49,137 nt of DNA, from positions 1 to 49,137 of the forward strand of contig NZ_AHZV01000095.1 of the NCBI RefSeq assembly GCF_000250735.1. The letters run 5' to 3'. How positions within the stretch are numbered: position 1 is the stretch's first letter; each line of letters begins with the position of its first letter. Made by a program: the position numbers and the translations under genes. Origin of the DNA: Anaerophaga thermohalophila str. Valhall (GTDB lineage Bacteria; Bacteroidota; Bacteroidia; Bacteroidales; Marinilabiliaceae). Below are positions 32,239-41,970 of this stretch, piece after piece. Under the pieces are notes generated by a model. It was not told where the DNA came from. It saw only the letters and a program-made list of their open reading frames with translations, and searched no databases.

Positions 32239-35026
32239 AATCTTCAGGGTCTTCGTTTACTTCAAATTTATCTAGAAGTTGTTCGTGAACAGCATATGTA
32301 ATAGTTCTGTTTTTGCTACTTCCTGGAAATCGAATAGCAAAGCCAACTATTGGATTTTCAGAAGCAGGCAAGCCTGCTTTTTCAGGATTTAACAGATATA
32401 ACAGTAACAACGGAAACCTTGCACCTTTAATTTCCAGATCGTTTCTCACTAGGTTTCCGTTCGGATAATCAGGCATTTGTGTATATCCAGGAAATTCTTC
32501 ATGTGCTTTCTTTTGTTCAAATGTTTTTCTCTTTGCCAGTTCATATTCTTCGTCTGTCAAATCAATAAACTCATGATTGGGACTGATAATATGAGACTTT
32601 CTTATATAGTAAATTTCATCGCTATTGTTTTTTTCGTCGTCTGTTCTGTCAAACAACCATATTCTTGTTGAACCTGACAAAATATAATCTTTGGTTTTTG
32701 AATTACTGCTCATCAATGCAACATGCCAAATATCAAGTTCATCATCCTTTTGTTTTTCCAAAATAAATTCCGCTAATCTACCAGGAGAAGCTACTGGGTT
32801 TTCCGGGGCGCTAAAACTTCCAATAAAAGATATAATGTTTGATGCAGGAATGTTATCCCACAATAAGTTCCCTTTTCTATTCGTGGGTTCAGAAATGAAG
32901 GAAGATATTAATGTGTTCAAATTATCAAGGTTGGTCTTAATATCAAGGCTTTTCTTACTCAACTTGTAAGATTCAATCAAAACACCTGACCACGAGATAT
33001 TTACATTTACTGCTGTTCTGATTTTGTTAGTTGCAGAAATTTGTAAAACTCCTGGATGAGTTCTGACTTTTAGTGCATATTGTTCAGGTGTACTACCAGC
33101 AATATCGGACATATAATTGAATTCTTTGCGCAATTCTTCAGATGCCAGTGTAATGTGACAGAACCATTCATTAAGTTCCCTTGAAGTAAACAAACGACAT
33201 AAATCCACATAACCTGGGCGATATCCAAACCAACGCCCCATTTGCATCAGTGTATCATACATTCTGGAAGCACGAAGATAATAGCTGACCGATAATCCTT
33301 CAAGAGTCAAACCCCTTGATAATTTGTTACCTCCAATAACAATAACAGAAAGCCCGGCTTCTTCACCTTCTTTTATATATTTTTTATCGTATGCCTGATA
33401 ATCTAAAACATCTTTTGCCCCTCCATGAATTTCTTTTACCTGAATTTTTGTGGCTGCAGGATGAAGATAAGGAAAAACATCAATCCATGCATGGACTTCT
33501 ATAGCCGGGTCAAGGTCGGCAAGTTGCGAATTAAGAATTTGATTTGACGTTGTAATGTATGACCGATAATCTTCCGAATCAGTTTCAAATGTTTGCCTAA
33601 TTTCATCAATAATTCCTGCATTGTTCTGTTCAATTCCTAAACGATAGAAATTAAAAACATTTTCAACAAGCTCTTTTATTCTATTTTGCCAAACTTGAAA
33701 CCGGGAAACATGTATTAGCATGGAATTATGTTCATCACCTTGTCCGCGCAAACGTCTGATTGCACAAGTAAGAATAAAACACTTAATCGCAGTTTTAAGT
33801 GATTCAGGAATATTGACAGGTAGTTGGTCATATCGTTTGTGTTTGTCAGGCACAAAGTACTGATAATCATCTATTCTGTGTACAACCGGTAAAGTATCGG
33901 TTGGCTCTTCATCATCTTCCAATGGTTCAAAACCAAATATCTTATCAGGGCCAATGTAATTCGATGGAGCAGGAATATTTGTGATAAAATCCCGAGGAAA
34001 AAGATTATCATCATTAAGAGGAATAAAAATATTTGCAAATGGTGTTGCTGTATAACCAACATATGCACTTTTTTGAAACAACCTCAAAAGATTTCTTATT
34101 TGTCCGTTTATTTTAGTTGGGTTGAGGTCGTCTCTTTTTGTATTAATTGATGCATTATCAGCTTCATCATCAATTATTAATAAAGGTTTATTTCTTATAA
34201 TCTTATCGCCATTACTTGTTTCAGAAGATTGTGCAGAAAGCCACTGTTCCAGTCTGCTCAACACATATGCATTTTTTTTAACCACCGCAATAATTGGGTC
34301 ATTTGTGTAGAAATTCAGAGCGAGGGCATTTGCTGCACCTGCATTAAAATCACCGTTATCTGAGCTTGAAGTTAAAGAGTGTGCAATAAGATTCCTGTTG
34401 CTTCTTGGCTCTCCAACACCAATCCAAAGATTATTGTTTCTGTTTACTCTTTCCTGTTGTGTATCAAAACCTAAAAAGCCTTCATCAAGTCTTAACTGTG
34501 TCTGGCTTCGAAGATTTTTATGGATGCCGGCAAGAACGATTATCATTTTGAAACCAGCATCGGCTGCTTTGCAGATTAATCCGGTATAATTTGCAGTTTT
34601 CCCTGACTGAACCTGACCAACTACCATCCCCCTTTTGTCAATTTGTGCTTTTTGTGTTGGTTCAAAAAGTGCATCAAGAGTTCGGTCTGTCAGCTTTCCA
34701 ATGGATTGAACAGTTTTGGGAGGAAACTTTTTCTTTTCTTCCAAATACCATTTATACCTGTTCCAAAAACCCCAATCAATTTTGGATTTGTTGGTCGCGA
34801 GCCAAGGTCTTCGTGCTTCTTCTTTTTCAATAATCCTTAAATCATCAACCCATATTTTATACTCTGATTCCAGATGTCTTTTAAGTTCTTCACGGTCTGT
34901 TTCAGGATGTATAAGAATTGTTTTTTCAATTACATCTGTTATTTGCTTTTCAGTAGCAGTATCACTACAACCAGCATTTCTTAAAAAGAATAAAGCTAAT
35001 TCTTTTGCTTTGTTATTCATTTTCAT
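32222..35026 (-). CDS. Z1-domain superfamily II helicase-like ATPase
   Basis: A 934-residue protein. Walker A is MVVGQVQSGKTANYTG (137-144), the DEAD-like Walker B is PLLIIDDEADNASI (~297), motif III is YVGYTATPFANIF, and the conserved Z1 region is VIVIGGNKLSRGLTLEGLSVSYYLRASRMYDTLMQMGRWFGYRPGY with the R-finger-like RWFGYR. Z1 proteins accompany MORC-like ATPases and DNA methylases in restriction systems and probably move along or remodel DNA. It overlaps the GHKL gene by 14 bases. The start MKMNNKAKE has a second ATG two codons later. Confidence 0.92.
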   Translation of the reverse strand: MKMNNKAKELALFFLRNAGCSDTATEKQITDVIEKTILIHPETDREELKRHLESEYKIWVDDLRIIEKEEARRPWLATNKSKIDWGFWNRYKWYLEEKKKFPPKTVQSIGKLTDRTLDALFEPTQKAQIDKRGMVVGQVQSGKTANYTGLICKAADAGFKMIIVLAGIHKNLRSQTQLRLDEGFLGFDTQQERVNRNNNLWIGVGEPRSNRNLIAHSLTSSSDNGDFNAGAANALALNFYTNDPIIAVVKKNAYVLSRLEQWLSAQSSETSNGDKIIRNKPLLIIDDEADNASINTKRDDLNPTKINGQIRNLLRLFQKSAYVGYTATPFANIFIPLNDDNLFPRDFITNIPAPSNYIGPDKIFGFEPLEDDEEPTDTLPVVHRIDDYQYFVPDKHKRYDQLPVNIPESLKTAIKCFILTCAIRRLRGQGDEHNSMLIHVSRFQVWQNRIKELVENVFNFYRLGIEQNNAGIIDEIRQTFETDSEDYRSYITTSNQILNSQLADLDPAIEVHAWIDVFPYLHPAATKIQVKEIHGGAKDVLDYQAYDKKYIKEGEEAGLSVIVIGGNKLSRGLTLEGLSVSYYLRASRMYDTLMQMGRWFGYRPGYVDLCRLFTSRELNEWFCHITLASEELRKEFNYMSDIAGSTPEQYALKVRTHPGVLQISATNKIRTAVNVNISWSGVLIESYKLSKKSLDIKTNLDNLNTLISSFISEPTNRKGNLLWDNIPASNIISFIGSFSAPENPVASPGRLAEFILEKQKDDELDIWHVALMSSNSKTKDYILSGSTRIWLFDRTDDEKNNSDEIYYIRKSHIISPNHEFIDLTDEEYELAKRKTFEQKKAHEEFPGYTQMPDYPNGNLVRNDLEIKGARFPLLLLYLLNPEKAGLPASENPIVGFAIRFPGSSKNRTITYAVHEQLLDKFEVNEDPEDYDYED

Positions 35027-36488
35027 TAATTAAATATTCAACATATTCAGGATATTTATCGAATGGCTCGATTGATAATAATGTGGCAATCGCTTCATCT
35101 TTGGATTTTCCATTATCAATCATTGATTTAAAAATATTCCTCATCCTTTCGATAAGTAACTCATGTTCAAGGTTTTCAAATGGAATTCCATGAGATTCGG
35201 GTTCTTCACTTTCAGTTATTGTAATTAAAGGAACGGGAATAGTTTCTTCAATAAAACTGATTAATTCATTTAGATTTTGTTTTGTTGGTTCTTCCAATAA
35301 TTCACTAATCACTGGATGTTTTCTGTTAATAGCATAAAATCGTTTACCGTGTCTTTGTTTTTCCAGCCAAACAGGGGTAAATTTGAAAGAGGGATATTTC
35401 CTTTGGAGTACTTTCCCCTTATGCCGATACACGTTTACTGCCTGGTTTCTGACATTTTTAGCATATGCCTTCAACTGGACCTGAATTTTTAAAGGAGGTC
35501 TAGCAATGGATTTTTTAATATCAATTTGCCATTTATCATCGACGGTATTAGGTAAATCTATCATTATCCGGCAAAGCTTATAATGCTCTTCTTTTCTGAA
35601 CATTCCTATCCAGTTTCCAGCAACCAATAGTCGTTCATTTCTGTATATATAAAATCCTTGCTGTTCATTCCAGCCTTTGGGTCCGGCAGCTTTCTTAAAT
35701 GTCTGTTCTGATATTTTTGATTTGTGAGGTAAAACATATCCTTTCACAACAATTTCACCATTACCTAGAAATTCTTCTGCATTGGATTGTATCCCGTTTT
35801 CTCCTCTAAGGAATGGGTCCCATGCTTCAATTTTCCTGTCCTGAAACCAGATTTTAATCTTCCCCTGTTCCAAGAATCTATGAAATACCATTTCAAGATG
35901 CTTTTTCACCCCTTCCATTAATTCCATAAATTTCCCCAAGGATTCAGTGTCTTCTTCTTTTGTGTTTTTTAATGTTCTGTCCAGACAATACCAAATTACA
36001 CTTGTACCAGACTCCTGATTATCAATTATTGCCAATTCTGATTCCAATGGTGTGTATTGAATAAGTTCCCATAATTGAACTTTTTGTACATGGTCTAAAT
36101 CCCAAGCCCAATAAACAGGTGAACAATCCTTTTTTTTTGAAATAACAGAGAACTTTCTTGTTTGCGAAAAAGATGCTGTTTTTAAGCCAAGTCCGAACCG
36201 ACCTAAATCGTTTAATGAACGCTCATCAGCTGGATGTTTACTCCCGGGTCTCATTGCCTGAACTAATTCATTATGGTTCATTCCATATCCATCGTCTTTA
36301 ATTATGATAATTGTATTTTCTCCCTTCCAATCGTAATTTATCCAGATATTTTTTGCTTCAGCAGAAATTGAATTATCAATAATATCTGCAATTGCAGTTT
36401 CAATTGAATAACCAATTGCACGAAAGGTTTCTATCATCGAACTTGCATCGGGTTCAGCTTTTGTTGTTTGTACTTGAAAATTAGTCAT
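35013..36488 (-). CDS. GHKL (MutL/MORC-like) ATPase
   Basis: A 491-residue protein of the histidine-kinase/HSP90/MutL ATPase fold. The N-box is AIADIIDNSISAEAKN (33-47, Asp35/Asn39), motif II is IIIKDDGYGM (Asp66-Gly67-Tyr-Gly69), then GRFGLGLKTASFSQ forms the lid. A MutL-like second domain follows. Iyer and Aravind described such MORC-related ATPases in bacterial restriction-modification systems beside DNA methylases, Vsr and Z1 proteins, as seen here. It overlaps dcm by 8 bases. It likely acts as an ATP-driven clamp during DNA sensing. Confidence 0.88.
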   Translation of the reverse strand: MTNFQVQTTKAEPDASSMIETFRAIGYSIETAIADIIDNSISAEAKNIWINYDWKGENTIIIIKDDGYGMNHNELVQAMRPGSKHPADERSLNDLGRFGLGLKTASFSQTRKFSVISKKKDCSPVYWAWDLDHVQKVQLWELIQYTPLESELAIIDNQESGTSVIWYCLDRTLKNTKEEDTESLGKFMELMEGVKKHLEMVFHRFLEQGKIKIWFQDRKIEAWDPFLRGENGIQSNAEEFLGNGEIVVKGYVLPHKSKISEQTFKKAAGPKGWNEQQGFYIYRNERLLVAGNWIGMFRKEEHYKLCRIMIDLPNTVDDKWQIDIKKSIARPPLKIQVQLKAYAKNVRNQAVNVYRHKGKVLQRKYPSFKFTPVWLEKQRHGKRFYAINRKHPVISELLEEPTKQNLNELISFIEETIPVPLITITESEEPESHGIPFENLEHELLIERMRNIFKSMIDNGKSKDEAIATLLSIEPFDKYPEYVEYLINENE

Positions 36489-37737
36489 TTAGAATTTTTT
36501 CTTTGAGTTTATTAGCTATTGCTTCAGCCATTAATGGTGGTACTGCATTTCCGATTTGTTTGAAAGCAGCTGTTCTGCTTGGTTTTTCTGATGCACCTTC
36601 AAAATAAAAGTCATCAGGAAAAGTTTGCAATCTGGCAGCTTCTCTTGGAGTTAAGGAACGATTTTGTTTAATATCAGGATGTATGTAATAATGGCCATCT
36701 TTGCAGATATGAGCGACAATAGTTTGTGAATAAGGCAAATCGCCTGCAACTACTTTAAACCTGTCAACAAATGCTTTTTTATTTTTATGGGTTTGCCATT
36801 TAGCTGGAATATCATTATAATTCAGTCGTTGATGTCCGTTTTCCCATTTTTTTACAGCTAGTTTATAAATACCTTTATCCTGTTCTGTATGTGGTCTGGC
36901 AATATGCTGTGTTGTAAAATCCAATCCATTCCGGATTCGACTTTCAAAAAGATAACTACCATTGTATGGTTTGTATCTGGTCGTATAAAAATTTCCTGAA
37001 CCAGCTACTATTTCAGGTAAATCCTTGAATATTTCGGAAACAGTAACATTGGGCTCAATCTTTTCAAAATCAGGATAAAACCCTTTTTTACCATTTTTCT
37101 TTCCTATCAGGATAACTCTCTTTCTGTTTTGTAAAACACCAAAATTTTTGGCTTCCAGTATCTTGTATTCAGTAAAATATCCTTTTTCCTCAAACAAATT
37201 AAGCATCATTTGAAGATATGAATCTCCTTCTTTGGTTTTTGCAGAAAGAAGGCCTACAACATTTTCAAAAACAAAATATTTAGGTTGATAGTATTCTAAA
37301 AATTTCGCATACTCTTTAAACAAATAATTTCTGGAATCTCCATGCATTCTGTTCTCATCTCTTGACCTTCCAACCACAGAATATGCCTGGCATGGTGGCC
37401 CACCAATAATAAAATCAATTGATTCATTACCTCTTAAAGAATCAATTTTATCAAAAATTATTTTATTATTCTCATCTCCAATTGGTAAATTGATTACAGA
37501 TTCTTTTTCATTATCCGGAATTAGGGAGTAAAATTCTGTTCTGGTTATTTTGTTTTGGATATAATCAAGATAAGGTTTGATATTATCTGTCTTTTTTAAA
37601 TAATGGTATGCAGCTCTTGTAATCAAGGTATTACAAGCTGCTCTATCTATTTCCACATGTGCAATAGGTTTAAATCCTGACCTTATAAAACCTTCGGACA
37701 AGCCACCTGCACCTGAAAATAAATCTATAAAATTCAT
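36481..37737 (-). CDS. dcm: DNA (cytosine-5) methyltransferase (Dcm type)
   Basis: A 418-residue C5 methylase. Motif I is FIDLFSGAGGLSEGF (3-17), motif IV is GGPPCQAYSVVGRS (nucleophile Cys116), motif VI is FVFENVVGLL, motif VIII is RKRVILIG, and motif IX/X is SLTPREAARLQTFPDDF ... QIGNAVPPLMAEAI. It is expected to mark host DNA so that the rest of the operon spares it. Target sequence not predictable. The stop of vsr and the start of this gene share one base. Confidence 0.96.
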   Translation of the reverse strand: MNFIDLFSGAGGLSEGFIRSGFKPIAHVEIDRAACNTLITRAAYHYLKKTDNIKPYLDYIQNKITRTEFYSLIPDNEKESVINLPIGDENNKIIFDKIDSLRGNESIDFIIGGPPCQAYSVVGRSRDENRMHGDSRNYLFKEYAKFLEYYQPKYFVFENVVGLLSAKTKEGDSYLQMMLNLFEEKGYFTEYKILEAKNFGVLQNRKRVILIGKKNGKKGFYPDFEKIEPNVTVSEIFKDLPEIVAGSGNFYTTRYKPYNGSYLFESRIRNGLDFTTQHIARPHTEQDKGIYKLAVKKWENGHQRLNYNDIPAKWQTHKNKKAFVDRFKVVAGDLPYSQTIVAHICKDGHYYIHPDIKQNRSLTPREAARLQTFPDDFYFEGASEKPSRTAAFKQIGNAVPPLMAEAIANKLKEKILND

Positions 37738-38162
37738 TAATATAATTTTTTCTTCAAGAATACAATTAAATCATTTAAAACCAAGTCTCTCTTGCCTTTT
37801 TTTAATTCACATTCCCAGATCACTTTTACACACCAGTCAAGTGCTTCAAGCTCTTTTATTTTCAATTCATCACGATGTTTTGTTTCATTAATTTTGTCAA
37901 GCCACCATTCTGTTTTTGTTTTTGGAACAACAAAATACTTACAATTCTGATGTCCATGCCAAAAACAACCATTAACAAAAATTACTGTTTTATATTTTGG
38001 TAAAACTATATCAGGTTTTCCTGGTAGCTTTTTATAATTCAATCTATAACGGAATCCATGCTTATGTAAAAATTGTCTGACAAGGATTTCCGGTTTCGTA
38101 TTCTTCCCTTTAATCCTTGACATATTATAACTTCTTGTCTTTTTATCATGTACATCAGCCAT
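37737..38162 (-). CDS. vsr: Very short patch repair endonuclease Vsr
   Basis: A 141-residue endonuclease that nicks T:G mismatches made by deamination of 5-methylcytosine. Marks are MADVHDKKTRSYNMSRIKGKNTKPEILVR, the catalytic Asp in LPGKPDIVLPKYKTVIFVNGCFWHGH (Asp ~51) and the zinc-binding Cys/His set (CFWHGHQNCKYF). The frame opens 3 codons earlier (38171), but MADVHDK is the usual Vsr start. First gene of the defence operon; pairing with dcm is standard. Confidence 0.94.
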   Translation of the reverse strand: MADVHDKKTRSYNMSRIKGKNTKPEILVRQFLHKHGFRYRLNYKKLPGKPDIVLPKYKTVIFVNGCFWHGHQNCKYFVVPKTKTEWWLDKINETKHRDELKIKELEALDWCVKVIWECELKKGKRDLVLNDLIVFLKKKLY

Positions 38163-38174
38163 AATATGCATTTT

Positions 38175-38294
38175 CGAGCGTTGGCAAAAAATAGCTCTTT
38201 TGAGTTTTTGTGGGATGGATTCTCATATCACTTATCTTTCAGTTTATCAGTTAGTATGTATATCATTCTTTTTATCATTCAGCAATAACGCTCG
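38175..38294. repeat. Inverted CGAGCGTT / AACGCTCG pair upstream of the defence operon
   Basis: CGAGCGTT (38175-38182) just upstream of vsr and AACGCTCG (38287-38294) form an 8-bp inverted repeat about 104 bases apart. A further CCGGG...CCCGG hairpin and AATAACG (38285) / CGTTATT (38424) pair are nearby. It may be a recombination junction of the defence operon; the match to integron attC consensus is weak. Confidence 0.35.
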
Positions 38295-38425
38295 GCTGCA
38301 TGTGTCAGGCCGGGGGTTTCAACCCGGCAACGATTGTTTCAAGCCGTGACCGGGTAACAAGGAAAAACGAAGCTTGCAATATGCTGTGAAGCCATGGCTG
38401 GTGCATACAGATTGTTGTGGCGTCG

Positions 38426-39148
38426 TTATTCTTCAATATTCCAAATAACTCCAATGGTCTTTTTTATTTCTATTTTATTTGGATTTAGATTTAAGTCTTG
38501 CTGACTTTCCTCTTCTTCTTCGACTATGTAAAATATCGTTGGTTCGTTTGTGAGTATATCATCTTGATAGTTTGAAAATCCAAAATTTATATCTTTAATT
38601 TTAGATAGTCTGATATTCAGCGACTCAGCTATGTAACTCGCTTTCTTTTTTGCATCATCAATTGCCAATTCAATTGATTGTTTCAGTAACTCGTTTTTTT
38701 GCTGGTTACTTAGTTTGAAAGATAAATAATATGCTGTTGGAAATCCTGTATTTTTCAAGGTTTTCATTACTGTATTCAAAGAATTTGAATTATATGGAAG
38801 TTCAAGAATCACTGTGAGGCTTCCTGAATATCCATCTTGTTCTCGTGTTCTTGTTTTTTGAGACCATGAATAACTCTCCGTAATATTCAGTCCACTAGAT
38901 TTTAAATTTTCTTTTGAAATTCCATTTCTGGCAAATGCCTTTTCAAGTTGGTTGTAATAGGTAACTAGTAAATCTGAACATTTTGAATAAACGGTATCTT
39001 TCGAGTTAATAGTTATATCAACTAACATCAATTCTGGAATCTCACTGATAATTGCGTTACCTTGAACTCGTAAATGATTATCTTGCAATTGAGAAAATGA
39101 ACTGACAGCAGTCAATAAAAAAATGATGGTTAGTATTCTACTTTTCAT
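38426..39148 (-). CDS. SIMPL-domain (DUF541/YggE-like) periplasmic protein
   Basis: A 240-residue protein with a signal peptide (MKSRILTIIFLLTAVSSFSQ). The SIMPL pattern is LRVQGNAIISEIPELMLVDITINSKDTVYSKCSDLL, the paired helix-strand GISKENLKSSGLNITESYSW and KSIELAIDDAKKKASYIAESLNIRLSKIKDINFG. YggE-like proteins are linked to oxidative stress or interleukin-receptor-like complexes; the true role is unclear. The frame opens at 39202, but the ATG at 39148 starts the signal peptide. An R2 repeat lies 150 bases upstream. Confidence 0.85.
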   Translation of the reverse strand: MKSRILTIIFLLTAVSSFSQLQDNHLRVQGNAIISEIPELMLVDITINSKDTVYSKCSDLLVTYYNQLEKAFARNGISKENLKSSGLNITESYSWSQKTRTREQDGYSGSLTVILELPYNSNSLNTVMKTLKNTGFPTAYYLSFKLSNQQKNELLKQSIELAIDDAKKKASYIAESLNIRLSKIKDINFGFSNYQDDILTNEPTIFYIVEEEEESQQDLNLNPNKIEIKKTIGVIWNIEE

Positions 39149-39241
39149 AATGGTAAATTTTATCGTTCTGTCACTTATGTCCGTTTTAATGACGCCCAAC
39201 ATCCCCTACCAACAATCACTGTTATATTACGTCATAAAAAA

Positions 39242-39280
39242 AGGTGCACAATAAACCCCTATCGGGATATATTGTGCACC
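39242..39280. repeat. GGTGCACAAT...ATTGTGCACC hairpin
   Basis: AGGTGCACAATA (about 39242-39253) pairs with TATTGTGCACCT (about 39270-39281), a 12-bp stem with a 16-base loop. It lies between SIMPL and pheT, where it may serve as a bidirectional terminator or small palindrome. Confidence 0.6.
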
Positions 39281-39297
39281 TCTATGTTAACTATTTT

Positions 39298-39392
39298 CAT
39301 CCGTATAAAATTTATTTATTAAGGACGGATGGAACTCGCATGATTGATTAATACATATTCTTTTGTACTAAACCTTATCATGCTCGTTTCAT
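39298..39392 (-). repeat. R2 leader-type repeat
   Basis: A reverse-oriented full copy: CATCCG (39298-39303) pairs with CGGATG (39326-39331); CATGCTCGTTTCAT at the far end. In its own orientation it points toward the SIMPL gene, whose start is 150 bases further. The gap 39149-39510 holds only this and a short GGTGCACAAT...ATTGTGCACC hairpin near 39242-39280. Confidence 0.8.
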
Positions 39393-39510
39393 TTTTAAAA
39401 TTATTAATTCATCATTGGTATCAAAATTAATAATTTACATTTGGAAAAGCCAGATAATTATTAATAAAAATATGTTTTATGGCGGCCGGTGTAGAGTCAG
39501 GCAATACCAT

Positions 39511-41970
39511 TTACCGGAGTCTCGCACCCAATTCCTTTTCAAAAACTCTGGTAAGGTTATTCATGGTTTTATCGATTTGTTTATCCTTAAGTGTTTTTGT
39601 ATTGTCCTGCAAGGTAAAAGTAATGGCATAAGATTTTTTGCCGGCACCAAGTTTTTCTCCTTCAAACACATCGAAGAGTGAAACTTCCCTGAGCAATTTT
39701 TTTTCGGTTTTGAAGGCCAGTTCTCTGATGTCTTTAAACATAACTTTCTTATCCAGCAGAAGAGCAAGATCGCGCTTCACTTCGGGAAATTTGGGCAATT
39801 CGCTGAAAGTTACTTCCTTTTTAGCGGAGAGTTTAATCAAAGCAGGCCAGTTCATCTCCGAAAAATAAACCGGCTCGTCAATATCAAATTCCTTAAGCAA
39901 TTTGGGTTTCACCATTCCCATCTGAAACAATTCCATACCATCGGCGGTGGCATATTGCAATCCTTCGGACATCAGATCGTTATTGCAGTCATACTCTTTA
40001 CAGTTGGCGGTATCAATTCCCAAGCGTTCCAAAATATTCAGCGACCAGGTTTTAAGGTCGAAAAAAGAGACTTTTGTATCGGGAGTATTCCAGTCGCCTT
40101 CTGTCTTGTTACCGGTAACAAAGAGGGCCAGTTTTTCTTCCTCGCGATAGCTGTTCAATTCGGTTTTTGGTTTTCCGGCTTTCAGGCTGTAACAATTTCC
40201 AAATTCAAACAGCCGGAGATTTGCATTCTGCCGGTTCCTGTTATGCCGGATGGTTTCGAGTCCGCCGAGCAGCAAGGTCTGACGCATACCATTCAGGTCG
40301 GAACTGAGTGGGTTGGCCAGCTCCACGACCTGGTTGCGGGGATAAGTTTCCGATTGTTCATAATAGGCAGCCCTGGTCAGTGAGTTGTTTATTATCTCGA
40401 CAAAACCGGCCCCCACAAGCTGTGCGGAGATGGTATTTCTTAGCTCTCCCACATCCGGTTTTTCACGGTAAACGATTGTAGCGTTCAATTTACCGGGGGC
40501 TTCCACGTTGTTATATCCGTAAACACGCAGTATTTCTTCAATGACATCGGCTTCGCGCTGAACATCAACACGATAAGGCGGCACAGCAAGTTCCCATACA
40601 CCATCGGCCTCAGCCAGTATCTCAATATCAAGGGCCTGCAGAATGGTTCTGATCTGCCGGCTTTCGATTTTCTTACCAACCAGCCGCTCCACATGCTTCA
40701 ACGACAGCTCAACATCGTGTGGTTTCACGGGTTCGGGATAGATATCCACAATTTCTGAAGAAATCGTTCCGCCGGCAACTTCCTTAATCAGCAAGGCAGC
40801 CCTTTTCAGTGCATAAACGGTAATATTTGGGTCGGTTCCCCGTTCAAATCTGAACGATGCATCGGTATTGAGCGTATGACGACGGGCAGTTTTCCTGACA
40901 AAAACCGGATTAAAACAGGCACTCTCAAGAAATATCTTATTGGTTTTTTCTGTTACCCCGCTGTCAATTCCACCAAAAACGCCGGCAATACACATGCCTT
41001 CTTTCTCGTTACAAATCATCAGGTCCTGATTGCCGAGTACCCTTTCCTTCTCGTCAAGTGTAGTAAACTTTGTTCCGTCGGGCAAAGTTTTAACGATCAC
41101 TCTATTGCCCGTTATTTTGTCTCCGTCGAAAGCATGCAGTGGTTGTCCGAGCTCATGCAGGATAAAATTGGTTACGTCTACCACATTATTGATCGGTGCC
41201 TGACCGATGGCAAGCAAGCGGTTTTTGAGCCAGGCGGGAGATTCCTTTATTTCCAGGTTGGTAATGGTTACCCCCGAATAGCGGGGACATGCCTCGGGAT
41301 TCTCTACTTTCACACTTACCGGCCAGTCATGATTGTCTGTTTTATAATCGTCAACCAGAGGCCATTCAACCTTCATCGAAGGGTCGGATTGTTTCAGATA
41401 AGCTGCCAGATCGCGTGCTACACCTATATGCGATGCACCATCAATCCGGTTCGGAGTAAGGTCAATCTCAATACGTACATCCGATTCTATATTAAAATAT
41501 TCTGATGCCGGGGTTCCTGTTTTGGCAGCAGTATCCAAAACCATAATCCCATCGTGATTGTTCCCCAGACCAATTTCGTCTTCGGCACAAATCATTCCTT
41601 CAGAAACCTCACCACGTATTTTGGCTTTCTTTATTTCAAACCCTTTGTCACTGTTTACAGGATAAATGGTGGTTCCCACAGTAGCCACCACAACTTTTTG
41701 TCCTTCCGCAACGTTAGGCGCACCGCAAACTATTGGAAGCGGTTTTTCTTCACCAACATCGACGGTAGCAACACTTAATTTATCGGCATTGGGATGTTTT
41801 TTGCAAGTTAACACCTCGCCTATTACAAGTCCGCGAAGTCCTCCTTTTACAGTTTCTACAGTCTCTACCGAGCCAACTTCCAGTCCCAGGTCGGTAAGAA
41901 TTTTAGCCATTTCGTTTGCCGGTAAATCGGTCTTAATGTAATTTTTCAGCCAGTTGTATGAGATATTCAT
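39511..41970 (-). CDS. pheT: Phenylalanine--tRNA ligase beta subunit
   Basis: An 819-residue full-length PheT. It shows the N-terminal start MNISYNWLKNYIKTDLP, the tRNA-binding OB domain (EVLTCKKHPNADKLSVATVDVG), B3/B4 editing (DLTPNRIDGASHIGVARDLAAYL), B5 and the catalytic-like core (PYRVDVQREADVIEEILRVYGYNN), and the C-terminal FDX-ACB domain (FPEVKRDLALLLDKK ... YAITFTLQDNTKTLKDKQIDK). It works with PheS to charge tRNA-Phe. PheS is not nearby. Its start codon is the terminal ATG of an R2 repeat. Confidence 0.97.
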   Translation of the reverse strand: MNISYNWLKNYIKTDLPANEMAKILTDLGLEVGSVETVETVKGGLRGLVIGEVLTCKKHPNADKLSVATVDVGEEKPLPIVCGAPNVAEGQKVVVATVGTTIYPVNSDKGFEIKKAKIRGEVSEGMICAEDEIGLGNNHDGIMVLDTAAKTGTPASEYFNIESDVRIEIDLTPNRIDGASHIGVARDLAAYLKQSDPSMKVEWPLVDDYKTDNHDWPVSVKVENPEACPRYSGVTITNLEIKESPAWLKNRLLAIGQAPINNVVDVTNFILHELGQPLHAFDGDKITGNRVIVKTLPDGTKFTTLDEKERVLGNQDLMICNEKEGMCIAGVFGGIDSGVTEKTNKIFLESACFNPVFVRKTARRHTLNTDASFRFERGTDPNITVYALKRAALLIKEVAGGTISSEIVDIYPEPVKPHDVELSLKHVERLVGKKIESRQIRTILQALDIEILAEADGVWELAVPPYRVDVQREADVIEEILRVYGYNNVEAPGKLNATIVYREKPDVGELRNTISAQLVGAGFVEIINNSLTRAAYYEQSETYPRNQVVELANPLSSDLNGMRQTLLLGGLETIRHNRNRQNANLRLFEFGNCYSLKAGKPKTELNSYREEEKLALFVTGNKTEGDWNTPDTKVSFFDLKTWSLNILERLGIDTANCKEYDCNNDLMSEGLQYATADGMELFQMGMVKPKLLKEFDIDEPVYFSEMNWPALIKLSAKKEVTFSELPKFPEVKRDLALLLDKKVMFKDIRELAFKTEKKLLREVSLFDVFEGEKLGAGKKSYAITFTLQDNTKTLKDKQIDKTMNNLTRVFEKELGARLR

